From Siderastrea radians (Eukaryota > Cnidaria > Anthozoa > Scleractinia > Rhizangiidae), in assembly GCA_964017195.1 (NCBI GenBank), contig OZ024895.1, positions 29,016,375-29,080,374 on the forward strand: DNA of 64,000 nucleotides, in the 5' to 3' direction. The notes beneath the pieces are model-generated. The model saw nothing but the letters and a program-made list of their open reading frames with translations, was not told the DNA's origin and did no database searches. The translations under genes and the position numbers were made by a program. Below, piece after piece: positions 21,993 through 32,500 of the stretch (position 1 is the stretch's first letter; every line of letters starts with the position of its first letter).

Positions 21993-23450
21993 GATACATA
22001 TGTATGCATGTAAGCAGCATGTGTGTTATTAATTATAATTATTTTATTATTTAATTTCAAATATTGTAAAGCGCTGTTGGATAGAAATAGCGCTATATAA
22101 ATTATTATTATTATTATTAAAATTGTTTATGAATCATTGTGGGTGTGTTTAAGGACACAGAAACATCAATATTTAATAAGGAGACTAGCCAATGCATAAC
22201 GTTCATTTGATACACCTGTATGAATCTTAATATCCAACGAGACGAAACATGACGATCTTTAGGTTTTTGACCTGAGATCAAGAATGTTATTGACCTGAAA
22301 TCAATATGGTTAGCATCGCCCACAACGTTCAACTAACAAAATGTTATAGCAGTGGTCTTCAGAACGTAGTGCAAAATTAGAGTCTGCAATGAAATATGCT
22401 TTCTTCCTACGTCCGTGAACGTCCGTGAACTGATGCTTTGATGTGATTCACAGCGATTTTAGACTCTCATTCGATTGCTTTCGACTGCTACCAGTGCTGT
22501 TTTACTGAAAATAGTCAAGTTAACCACTTCGTCGTGGTGGAACATGGCAACATAAAAAATCAACAAATTTATTCTTATTCGTAGTTTTTACGTTGCCATG
22601 TTCCCACCGTTCTTCATATAACACAATTCTTCGAGTCGCTCTGACGAAGGGCTAACGCTCGAAACGTCAGCTTGCTCTCAATTTCTTTAGGGTGGCCAAT
22701 TTGCCCTATCAAATCACTTGATAAATCTAAATTTTGTGTTTCACTTCCCCACCGTCGCGAGCCACAGTTTCTTTAGAAACTAAGCCCTTCGTTCATTTGA
22801 AGTTTACCGCTGTCATCTTCCCTGGTCAATGCACCACTTCTATATCTTATGTGTATCTGTAGACATTTATAAGCAAAGTCGCAATCTTACCGCGGCTTTA
22901 CCCAGCGGATTATTGCTAGCCTACACACTACTATTCTAGTTTCTTAGATCTGTCATCCATTTGACAGATTTTAGCGGTGTTTAAGAGTTTCTGCAACCCT
23001 ATAACTACATGTACCACTTTCACGTTATTCATTGGATAATCGTTAATTGTTCATGTCTGTTAAAAGATCTTCTTGAGTACTTCCCTGTTCTCAAGGTCCA
23101 AGAATTCAAACATGTCTGCAATTTTGGTGCTTAGCTGGTTACAATCGAGTTTGTAGTTAGCTGATTCGTAACAAGGTTGTTACAGTACAGAAGAACAGGC
23201 CTTCATGTAAGTAAGGAATGCGGCTGGGTAAAGAATCCTTTTACCAACCACATTTTCTATTAAAGAGAAGACTTCATGTCAGCTTGACTGTAACTCAGCT
23301 TGGCATAAGATGTAGCTTTTAATTAGCTCAAGAGGAAAATCATAGCAATAAGTAAGATGCATTTTGGGACGATCCCAGTTTCCGACTCAATGCAACTATA
23401 ACACACCAGTAATAATAGAAAAGGAAACAAAGTTAGTTGTGTGCACGTAC
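21993..23450. other. Intron between TRADD-N and short linker exon
   Basis: No coding sequence is seen. It includes an (ATT)n stretch near 22105 and a solo PLE end with a hammerhead-like core at 22633-22675. Flanking it at about 22520-22605 is a short inverted pair (GGAACATGGCAAC / GTTGCCATGTTCC). Confidence 0.5.
22633..22675 (+). ncRNA. Hammerhead-ribozyme-like motif (solo PLE end)
   Basis: CTGACGA (22641-22647), a GGGC/GCTC helix II with TAAC loop, GAAAC and a GTC cleavage triplet (22666-22668) occur in hammerhead order, with AGC/GCT pairing around them. One extra A separates the CUGANGA box from helix II. Penelope-like elements are known to carry minimal hammerheads in their terminal repeats. 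Activity is unproven. Confidence 0.5.
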
Positions 23451-23522
23451 TTAGGTTAGGAATGGTTCTTGAAATGCTTGGCGATTCCTTCTTTGTCGGT
23501 GAAGCACCTTTCTCCTTTACTC
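23451..23522 (-). CDS. Short linker exon
   Basis: A 72-nt exon between acceptor TTCGACAG (23523) and donor GTACGT (23450). It encodes GVKEKGASPTKKESPSISR and then TIPNL. It is Ser/Thr/Lys-rich and disordered in character. The one-base carry-over on both sides joins it correctly to the linker exon and the TRADD-N exon, which is the main evidence that it is real. Confidence 0.6.
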
Positions 23523-24213
23523 CTGTCGAAGCAATTTAGCTAGAGATTAATATTTTATGGTGAGAAACACGTTTTGCAATCCCAATTTTTCGATTTTCGA
23601 ATAACAACCACTAGATTTAAAGAGTGTTAAAACTGCAGCAACATTTGTGCCTTTTTGCTTAATATTTTTTTGGCTCACTGACATTTACACAGCTATTCAC
23701 TGTGCTGTGTTGGCCGTGTTGGTCGTGTTGGCCAAGGCTGTGTACGATTCCTAAGTAAAAGTTTAGAAAACAATTTTATACAGTATCTTCTGGGAGCTCT
23801 TGTCATTTGGAACACAGCATGTAGTATCTGTTAATTTACCCAAGTAACAAACGTTTGGGCTCCTTACGTTTAATGTGCGGTTGTCCTCATCACTTAAGCC
23901 GCAGCTCTACGAGCAAGTTTTGCTTGCGATGGTGATGCGATTTTTCGAAAATTGTCACGTCGCCAGCGCGCGGCGAAAATCGCATGTGTAGCCACCCTCG
24001 CACAGGTGATGCTTCAGCTGAAAAAATCAGTGAGAAATTCAGTGAGTTGAATTTTTTGCGACAAAATCACGGACTTTGTCGCCAAGTGTAGCCACCGCCG
24101 CGTGCCGGCGACGTGACAATTAAAAAAAAAATCGCATGACCATCACAAGCAAAAAATCGTTCATGTAGCCGCGGCTTTAAACTTGGCTAAAAGAAACAAC
24201 TATTTACCCTTAC

Positions 24214-24408
24214 CTGGTTCCGATTCCGACTCACGTTTTCGTTTGCCTAAGAGTTTTGCAGTTCCCGTACTCAATGTAACTGCGCCTTCTTCACTCGTCT
24301 TAGAAACATTCCTTTCTTCACTGGGCTGGGGTAGTTTGGTTAACTGCAGCTCGCTAACTGCCCCACATAACTCTGCATCAGGCTGTTGTTGAACTTCTTC
24401 GTGAATTG
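24214..24408 (-). CDS. Linker exon between glycosyltransferase and TRADD-N
   Basis: Acceptor (ACACACAG|CA) at 24409 and donor (CCAG|GTAAGG) at 24213/24214. The exon encodes a low-complexity, charged linker: HEEVQQQPDAELCGAVSELQ, PSEERNVSKTSEEG, LGKRKRESESEP. KRKR could be a nuclear-localisation-like patch. The upstream intron end is a GT/CA dinucleotide run. The frame is open and both splice phases agree with the neighbouring exons. Confidence 0.65.
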
Positions 24409-26328
24409 CTGTGTGTGTGTGTGAGAGAGAGAGAACGCAAGGACATATAATGTAACGACTGAATCAAAACTGACATTGTACCGCAAAATGCAATAGTACA
24501 CAATAAAGCTCTTAGTTTCTGTATTATGTGTAAACTAGTGGTGAGTGTGGTAAAGGGTTTTTTTGTCATCCGTGAAAGGCCCTTTCTATTTCCCGTCAGT
24601 TGTCATCCTCGGAGACCCAGGGGCAGATAGTCGGGGTGAGAGGCAGATAAAACGGGCGAAATCGGTGCAAGCTGAGGCCTGGTGCGAGCGGAAGTTTGCA
24701 AGACGGGCGCGAACAGCCCCTGGGAGGATACCTTTAATGGACTAGTTCAAGAGCCCATTTGCGTTCTTGCTTCTGATGGAGCACAAATTTTGAGGCATTG
24801 TATTTTTTGTGCCCAATCAGCGATCAGCTTATTTCCCCGTTCCTTTTGTGACGTCTTATACAGAGTGTAATGTAATTTAATGTAATAATTTTATAATTTA
24901 TGTATTTTTGTGAATTTTGTTGTGAATAAATTGTGAATTGTGAAATTATGAAAAGTGTAACTTTGCTAAATCTTGTACCCAGATCTTATGCACTCGTGCG
25001 CACTGAAATAAACTTCCTGTCTCGTTCGTTCGTTAGGCCTACCATCGAAAAAAGTTTCAGTAAAATGGGACCAACAAAGCCGAGAAATCGAGAAATTTGG
25101 CAAGGGTACTCAAGGAAAAAGAAAACAACGAGTAAGAAAATGAGTTCGAGGTACTGTGGAAAGTTCACATCTTACGTGTGAACTTTTAGAAGCATGCAGT
25201 TGGGATTTCAAATCGTATTTGGTTCAAATCATATTAACGTGCGAACTTTTCACAATACCTCAATCTGTGTTTACTTGAAGTACAATCAACCCCCTCTTGT
25301 CCATTTGCAGAGGTAACCCAAGTTGAGATAGATTTAGGTCTCTTTTAGGGCAAGCAAACTGACCACAATAGAAAGGCATTCACACATGTCGTGCCGATTT
25401 GGAGAGGTTCAACTGTACTGCAATATTTGTTGCCAAAGAAATGAGAACTGTAACACCCTTGACCAAATACAATGCTGGACACAATGAACTGAAACACTTG
25501 TCGGAAGGTTACAATTTCACCTACCTACAGTGTACGTTTGAGTGAAACAATTAAGGGCATTGCAATACATTAGCCGTGGTTACACCACCCTAGGTAAACA
25601 TGACTTCCCCAGTGTGCCAGGGTAATCTCTCCTCGTGTAACCACAGCTAATGTCATTTACACTGAAGAAGAAAAGCACAGTAGGGAAACCTGTTCCAATC
25701 ACATATTGGGAACCAAATACAACTTGTCTCATGGCAGGTGCACATAATGACACTGCTGATCACAGAGAATTACATTGGCGCTCTTTGTTGTTAACACTTG
25801 ATCATTTTAAGTATACAAACTTATAAAATTTCACCTAGTACACAGTTATTATAAGACACATCCTAACCCAAGGCAAATTTTGTCATCGTGTACACTTTGA
25901 TGAGAACAATATGCTTGTAAACAAAACGGATTAAGCTCACTCATTAACAAAAGCAAAAAAGTGCTCACTTGAAGTACAGTGCGCATCTTTAAACTGGACA
26001 TCAACAGGCCAGGGGGTTGCAGTTTGTAAGAAATTTATTTTCTTTCGAACCAATCAAAATCTCCATAGAAAAGAGATGTGTGCTTCATAGAACATTTCGT
26101 TAGGAGAGGTCTGACTGTATCGCATTATTTGTTACCAGGGAAATGCCAAGCGTAACGCTTTTGACCAAATACAATACTAGCATCAGTTAGCTAAAACCCT
26201 TGTCACAGGGCTACAATTCACAAACACTTTCTAAATGAAACAATTTAAAGACGTCTTCCAGCAAACGTGAGAAGGTCTGTAGCGTGGACAATTAAAATTC
26301 TCTCCACAAAGACACATACATGACATAC
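24409..26328. other. Intron between glycosyltransferase and linker exons; tandem duplication
   Basis: About 25265-25560 and 25968-26262 are diverged direct copies. They share CACTTGAAGTACA, TGACCAAATACAAT and AAACAATT blocks in the same order. A hairpin MITE (25568-25652) sits between them: CATTAGCCGTGGTTACAC at its left and the complement GTGTAACCACAGCTAATG at its right. No other gene is seen. Confidence 0.6.
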
Positions 26329-26782
26329 CATGAACGACGCACCTCACCTTCTCTACAAGATCTCTGCACTGCTCCTCCCAGTTGTACTTTGTGACATAGC
26401 TGTGCCACACTGTTTTGATTCTTGCAGTCTGATTTCTCTACTTTTTGTCCAGGCCTTCTTGATCTCTGCAGCCCACACCTCAGCATCTTCAGAGTCAATC
26501 ACATATTGTGAACAAATGCAACCTCCCTCAAAGCTTCTCCGAAGCCCGAGTTGGCACTTACAAGAACAGGCAAGCCTGCTGACATGGCTTCCAGTGCAAT
26601 GAGGCCAAAACCTTCGGTTCTTGATGGCATGATAGCAAGATCCACCTCCGAAAACTGTTTTTCTAAACGTTCCCTGATTTCGGTAAAAGACCTAATCCTC
26701 AGTCGACTGGGAGGAATGTTGTATTCTTTTAATCGATCTGCCATTTCATCTTGCGTCTTTGCACCAACAAATATGAGACATT
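26329..26782 (-). pseudogene. Glycosyltransferase C-terminal (GT4-type) segment, frameshifted
   Basis: Reads LIFVGAKTQDEMADRL, IPPSRLRIRSF, VDLAIMPSRTEGFGLIALE and GLPVLVSANSGFGEAL. EGFGLIALE is the E-x7-E motif of GT-B glycosyltransferase family 4. After GEALREV the frame shifts (QYVIDSEDAEVWAAEIKK), then shifts again (WHSYVTKYNWEEQC). It ends CVVH|G at a consensus donor (CATG|GTATGT), phase 1. That phase matches the linker exon at 24408. Confidence 0.82.
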
Positions 26783-27525
26783 ACAGGGTTCAAAATAGCA
26801 GCCGGCTGCCGGTGACAGCCGGCACCTTGGCCACCCTTGTCGGCGATTTTTCACCGAAGAATAGAACAAAATGACATCCCATCCCTTGATCGGCAAAAGC
26901 AACGTCCCTGGAACGTCATAGTAAGCGTTTCATCTCAGAAAGTAATGCAGCCATGAAACACTTACACACAAATTAAAAGTGAATGTGATAGGCAGGACAC
27001 GGGGTAGCAGCGCCGCAGCAATTCAGTCATCTTTTAGGAACCAGGAATTTTCATTCACGATTTCTTTGTTACCAATGCGTCTTGGATCCTGTTCCACTTA
27101 GCACCTTGTCGCTTTTTTCGTGTGGTTTCGCCTTTTCGTCCAATTTAATTTGCTGGAGACCAAAGGAAATGCACATTCGTGCTGAAAATCAGTGTCACTG
27201 TTAAGTTGCGGCATTTATCATTTTCAAAGGCCTGATCTAATTTGTGAAACGCCAGCAGGCGACCCCGCCAATCCGCCGTCGACGAAAATTCCATGCTCAA
27301 GAGAAAAATCGAGCAGTTTAATAGAAACGTCGATAGTTAAACCTCAGGCCCACACAGAAAAGGGCACATGCCCATGAAACTTGCGCTATGTCGCAAAAGC
27401 AAACATCATAAAGAGAGAAGCCGAACGAAAATTCATAGGCGCACTGACCAAGATTCATTATCGCCGCGTTGAATGTAACAATGATAACAAAATCTGATAA
27501 ATGTAGGTCAAAGAGAGACACATCA

Positions 27526-27581
27526 ACCTCGTTCCCAGGGTCTCTCTGACAAGGGAGGCAGAGAGACCCTGGGAACGAGGT
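27526..27581. repeat. Short perfect hairpin
   Basis: ACCTCGTTCCCAGGGTCTCT and its complement flank a 10-nt loop (ACAAGGGAGG). Related GTTCCCAG...CTGGGAAC hairpins occur at 55909-55974 and about 47092-47184, so this is a dispersed foldback family. Confidence 0.85.
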
Positions 27582-27629
27582 CACATGCTCAGTTAAACAG
27601 TAGTACAAAATTAATGTTCTACACTCTTC

Positions 27630-28200
27630 TTTCACTTGAGTGGAAAAGATTCATCGATGACATATTCTCGCTGTGGAATGTTAACAAAAAGGAGATAGAA
27701 GAGTTCATTGTCCTAGCAAACAGTCACCACCGACCCAATTAAAATTACCGGGCTGAAATCTCAGACAAAGAAATAAACTTCCTGGATACCTCTCTTTTCA
27801 AAGGCAAAAGATTTAACAAGCAAGCAAGCCTTGATATCCGCACACATTTTAAACCGACAGAAACTTTCCAGTACACTCACTTCTTTTCCTGCCACCCACC
27901 AGGGGTTAGAAAAGGGATTATCAAAGGTGAAGCCCTACGTCTTCTTAGAACAAGCTCTTCAGCGAAATCTTTCGTTGAGAATATCACCCAATTCAAAACA
28001 CACCTCAGTGCGAGAGACTACCCCAAAAGTCTAGAAGAAAGAATAACGTCCAAAGTCAAATTCAGTGAAAGGAAGTCGGCACTTCAACAAAGAGAGACAG
28101 TGCGGAAAAAAACCTGCCTTTCGTAACAACGTACCACCCAGCTGCCTAATTTTAAGAACATCCTTATGAGCAAATGACACTTAATTAAAAATCAACCATT
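27630..28200 (+). pseudogene. Penelope-like reverse transcriptase fragment
   Basis: Translated fragments read LEWKRFIDDIFSLWN, with FIDDIF as the reverse transcriptase catalytic motif. They continue ISDKEINFLDTSLFKGKRF, THFKPTETFQYTHFFSCHPP, GVRKGIIKGEALRLLR and SKVKFSERKSALQQRE. This is the palm-to-thumb part of the PLE polymerase. A stop (AATTAAAATTACC region) and frame changes break it. There are no fingers upstream and no clear GIY-YIG endonuclease downstream. It lies inside the second insertion that disrupts the glycosyltransferase gene. Confidence 0.75.
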
Positions 28201-28344
28201 GCTAAGAGATATACAAACACATTAGCACGAGCACATGAGCCGCATTGGCCTGTCAACGCAATATTCCCTCGTTTACTTGGGATAGGTGCTTGTTCATTCT
28301 TTTTGACAGCCGGCTAAAAATCAGCCTTGAGAAAAAAAGCAGTC

Positions 28345-28535
28345 AAATTCAGGCTGAAAGCTCTGATTTTATTTTGAACTCTGGACAAGCATCATTTAAC
28401 TTAGCCACTGCTTTAGCTGCGATGTCAAATCCCTTCAAAGAGAAATCCTCGGCATTGCCAAGGCCAAATGCTAAAACTCGACACTTGCTTCCACTTTGAC
28501 TGCCCTGTGATATGTCAGAAAAGTCACTGAAAATA
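28345..28535 (-). pseudogene. Glycosyltransferase middle segment after insertion 1
   Basis: This resumes the same reading frame directly after the second copy of TATTTTCAG: SDFSDISQGSQSG, CRVLAFGLGNAEDF, LKGFDIAAKAVAKL, then FKIKSELSA. No splice acceptor is needed: removing the element plus one duplicate restores a continuous GIF|SDF frame. It ends abruptly near 28345 without a donor, at the edge of the second insertion. Confidence 0.8.
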
Positions 28536-30475
28536 TAGGGTGTCTGTAAAACCCAGAACAGCCCCGGAACACCCCCGGAACATCCCCGGAACACCCCGGA
28601 ACACCCCGGAACACCCCCGGAACATCCCCGGAACACCCCCAGAACACCCCAGAACACCCCCGGAACATCCCCAGAACACCCCTGGAACATCCCATAATAC
28701 CCCGGAAAATCCCATAATGCCCCGGAATACCGTCAATACAGCCAGGAACACTCTTGAACACCAAAAATAGTGGTCAGCGGTCAGACCGCTCACGCATAGG
28801 CTTGACCCGAGGACCTCCGAAGATTAACGAAGATTTCCGAATTTTTCCGAAGACCTTTGCGGATCACCCGAAGAAAAAATGACAAAAATAAAATAAAAAA
28901 TAACATTGGTGTCCTTTAGATCGACAAAGATTTGATTTTGAATTTTTCAATTCAATTATTGAAGTTGTTGTAACTCATGCACTATGACTCTCGACAAACC
29001 GATGTGACGTCTCTAAGTAAAATTCTGGGGGTGGGCATCCCGAAAAATAATTCAATTCACCATATAACACGTCACGGTCGCGATAACTTACTCTTGGGCA
29101 TTGCGTGACAGATTTTGCAGGCTGCTAAACATCTATAGGATTTATTTTGTTTCCGTAAAGGCTGTTCCTTTTCAATTTATGTAGCTAGTACTACCGCATT
29201 TTCTCCATAAGGGCCCCACTTGCTGTTGCTGTACGAACTGGACAAAGAAACACTGCCGCTCCTTCTAAAGACCAATTAGAAAAATGTTTGAATAGTTTTG
29301 AGAAGTAAGTTGTAACTCAAGGTTTATCGCAACATATAAAGTTGGCTTATTGAGGGAGCACACGAACTTTGCAAAGTTCAAGGAAATGTGATATGTACTC
29401 TCATCGTTGATATTTTCCTTTTTTCGTTTACTGAATTTTTTCTCTTAAAGTCTAACTAGGTCTTGTGAAAGTAAATAAAATACTTGTTCCTTTTCTCGCT
29501 ATAAGAGTGTAAACTCGTTCCATCCTTTTGCTCCCGGGTTACGTTGTGACATCCTACATTATAAGCCCTCGGATACCTCTACAAAATTATAGTGAGTACT
29601 TTTTTGTAGGCGCACATTTCTCCTACTCATTTATCTTCCGAGCTATGCTCTTTTGTTAACCAAAAGTATATGCAGGCCTAACTGCAAAAACGTTGTCATT
29701 CAAATATGACAAGAGAAAGCTGCAAGATGGGAATTTATCAGACATGGAAGAACGTTCTCGGATTTTAATATTCCCGAAGCACTCATGCACTACGGTATGA
29801 TACTTCAAATTAATATAAACTGAGGTTTTTTTTAAATGAGGTGTATACATATTAGCGTAACGAACCGGCGGCCAAACATTTTCCATGCGCCTGTGAAAAT
29901 AAAACGATGACGATCGTGTGACCTCGGAATAATGACCTTATAACATTGCGTGACACTGTATAATTTGGCTTTGTTATGTCCTGGAGGTCACACCTGTTTT
30001 TTCAACGTGATATAGCAAACCTCGCACGAGAAATATCAATGCACAATTAACAGTTCTACTGTCACATTTTCATATCACTGAAAATCGTAAGTTATTGATA
30101 TGAAGGTCACGTGCATGATATATTTTTCCCATTAATTAATGGTTTTTTCGCTGTTCTTAAAAGCTTCGAAAATATTCCGAAGCATTCTTGAAATGCCCGG
30201 AAATCGAAGGGTGATCCGCAAAAGTCTTATGAAGAATTGGGAATCTTCGGAGGTCTTCGGTTTAGTCAATTCGTGAGCAGTCTGACCGCTGACCACTATG
30301 TTTGGTGTTCCGGGGGTGTTCCTTGCTGTTTCAAGGGTGTTCCGGAGTATTATGGGATGTTCCAGGGGTGTTCCGGGGTTGTTCCGGGTTGTTCCGGGCT
30401 GTTCTGGGGGTGTTCCAGGGATGTTCTGGGGTGTTCCGGGGGTGTTCCGGGGTGTTCCGGGTTTTACAGACACCC
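28536..30475. mobile_element. Non-autonomous DNA transposon inserted in a coding exon
   Basis: CTGAAAATA flanks both sides (28527-28535 and 30476-30484). The ends are GGGTGTCTGTAAAACCC (28538) and its complement (ending 30475). Arms of about 300 bp are inverted copies made of a GGAACACCCC minisatellite, then GTGGTCAGCGGTCAGACCGC, then a CCGAAGA-rich block. The 8-9-bp duplication fits hAT or MULE; the very long arms favour a MULE-like element. The 1.3-kb centre is AT-rich and non-coding. Excision of the element plus one duplicate restores the glycosyltransferase frame. Confidence 0.9.
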
Positions 30476-31040
30476 CTGAAAATACCTGGAGTTAGAACAA
30501 ATATGTTTTGGTCTTTCTTGCAAAAGCAAAGGTAGGACTGATAAGCCTCTGCTACTTTAGAGCCCACTGCCACTACAAAGTCAGCGCTATAACACAGAGA
30601 TCTACCTCATCTCGACGCCTCTTTCCTCCCTCTGAAATGGCATCTGAGCAATCTTTAAACATTCCTCGCTCCTCTGGGTCAGTGTAAACAAACTGGACCC
30701 ACTTACAGTTGTGGCTTTCTCGTATACCATGTGCTTGACAACCAAGTTCTACTCCATGTCCAATTACAAAGTCCATCTGGAGGCTGTTCGGCGGAAAGCA
30801 AAGCCAGTGGGTTTCATTTTCATAACCAAGCCTTCTTGTTGCCTGAACTAGAGTGATATTGTGAATCAGAGCTGCAGTCCCCTCATCCTAGTCACATCGT
30901 GGGAGAAAGACAGAGACTTGCACATCAGGGTGTTTTGCTAGCCAAATTGCTAGCTCTCTATTAAAAGTGGACAGTTCAACACGCTTTGTTCTCCACTCTG
31001 AGGCCAGTAGTACAACTTGGATCTTGTTGGATGATGCCAT
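30476..31040 (-). pseudogene. GT-B glycosyltransferase N-terminal segment, with stop and frameshift
   Basis: ATG at 31040 begins MASSNKIQVVLLASEW and runs LSTFNRELAIWLAKHP, an N-terminal Rossmann-like start. A TAG (after SVFLPRCD) interrupts it. The frame continues DEGTAALIHNITLVQATR, MDFVIGHGVELGCQA and WVQFVYTDPEERGMF. At the DLC codons near 30590 two extra bases (TGTGT) shift the frame. The shifted frame then reads SADFVVAVGSKVAEAY and NIFVLTPGIF. It ends exactly at the insertion site: TATTTTCAG (30484-30476, read on the minus strand) is the target duplication. Confidence 0.8.
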
Positions 31041-31128
31041 TACGCCTCAGCGCAGCTGAAACTTTCACAAACCTTCAAAGAGACATTTAAATAACAATTA
31101 AAAAAGTACGTTATAGCAAGTTCCCTGA

Positions 31129-32204
31129 GGGAGAGTTGAAAACATTGACCCCCAGTCCGCGGACTACCCACTGTCCCCGACTCCGCGGACTACCCTACGG
31201 ACTACCCCTGCGGACTACCCTAAATAATCAACCAAATTTACTTTTACGGGGGAAAGAGATACAACAAACCTACCTGCGCTACCTACACGGTCAAATACAG
31301 CCGCCATCTTGCTATTCGCCCGTTTCCTCGACCCAGTCTTCTTTCAGTCTCGGCCCATTCTTCAACACGCCGGTGGATGTTCGGTAAGTGTTAGGTGCTC
31401 CTGGTTAGGTGAATATTAATCGTTTTAATATTTTCAAATGTTTGCCGTCGACATTAACATTTGCTGAAAAGCAGCTCTTTTAAACCTTCCTTACTGATAA
31501 CACGAGTAACTGTTAGCTGGCATGGATACCGGATAACAGTTCAAGGCGATAAGTAGCATCTTGCACTGTAAGTTTCATTCCACTTTAAATGTCTTTAAAA
31601 AAAACAGTAATAAAAGAGTGTTTAAGGTTGACCCGTGGGTCTTGCGCTTGCATATAGTTCTCACCTGCATGATGGATGACATCAGCGATATCATCAGTCC
31701 CTCGTGAAATACGTGCCAGCCGATGACAGCTCATATTTCATAAAATCAGTCAATCGATGTCCATCTTAAAAATTTATGACCCAACACCCACGGCAGTAGT
31801 CTCCTACGCAGCCGTTTTTTAGTGGCAGGGGGAGCGTTGTGTGACGCCACTAAAAACGGCTGCGTAGGAGACTACCACGCCAGGAGACGGAGTCAATTTT
31901 GAAAGTCGCCATTTTTTAATACAACTTGCCTAGAAGTCTCCTAGGTGGAGGATCGAGAAGTACTGGGCGTGAGGTTAGGTTGCAATAAGAAGGACTAGGT
32001 TGAGGAAACAGGCAAAAGCAAGATGGTGGCTGTTTACGATCGCGTAGGTAGCGCAGGTAGGTAAAAGTAAATTTGGTCGATTATTGAGGGTAGTCCGTAG
32101 GGGTAGTCCGTAGGGTAGCCCGTGGAGTAGTCCATAGGGTAGACCGCGGAGTCGGGGTCAGTGGGTAGTCCGCGGACCAGGGGTCAGTGTTTTCAACTCT
32201 CCCA
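31129..32204. mobile_element. Non-autonomous element with 8-bp target duplication (hAT-like)
   Basis: TTCCCTGA occurs at 31121-31128 and 32205-32212. The inverted ends start GGGAGAGTTGAAAACA and continue through repeated GTCCGCGGACTACCC units. The element sits 89 bp upstream of the glycosyltransferase ATG, that is, in its presumed promoter. A palindromic MITE (about 31796-31878, TAGTCTCCTACGCAGCCGTT and its complement) is nested inside. Confidence 0.85.
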
Positions 32205-32500
32205 TTCCCTGAAATATTAAATGAATGTGTTTCCTTAGTAGACCACTATGAAGAGACTAATTACACATCTGAACAAGATTCGTCTATAATAAGTTTTGAG
32301 AATTCATTGGCAACAATTTAACTACTGGCAATAAATACAGCACTACATAATTTTGAAAGCTATGTACATAATCCAGTAGACTATTATATATAGTGAGCTA
32401 GTTAAATGAGAAACAGTAAACTTTGCATGGACCACCGTAACAAAATAAAAGTACCGGATCCTGTGGTAAAGGATCTAATCAGCAAAAAATAAAGAACCAA

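Larger units (their letters stand above)
26785..28330. mobile_element. Composite insertion in the glycosyltransferase coding exon
   Basis: The coding frame breaks off near 28345 and resumes near 26782 with no donor or acceptor at either edge, so this is an insertion rather than an intron. Both edges carry AGCCGGCT / GACAGCCGGC modules (26797-26825 and about 28306-28316). It contains a degenerate PLE reverse transcriptase fragment and a 56-bp hairpin. A target duplication was not resolved. Confidence 0.55.
21540..31040 (-). pseudogene. Glycosyltransferase-linker-TRADD-N gene, broken in its first half
   Basis: Minus-strand segments were assembled by splice phase. The GT-B glycosyltransferase exon starts at 31040 and is split by insertions at 28536-30475 and about 26785-28330, ending 26329. 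A linker exon (24408-24214), a 72-nt exon (23522-23451) and a TRADD-N exon (21950-21540) follow. All phases agree (1-1, 1-1, 1-1), so these belong to one gene. Damage is confined to the glycosyltransferase half: a TAG after about 50 codons, frameshifts near 30590, 26510 and 26390, and two transposon insertions. TRADD-N is a death-signalling adaptor-type domain described in metazoans and bacteria. A downstream effector exon is not seen. The allele looks inactive as a full-length protein, although the TRADD-N exons could still be used from another promoter. Confidence 0.75.

Noticed and set aside
28349..28793. ORFs with repeated VFRGCSGG-type periodicity, also at 30132-30573
   Set aside because: They read the GGAACACCCC minisatellite in the transposon arms; only the glycosyltransferase frame part at 28349-28535 is meaningful.
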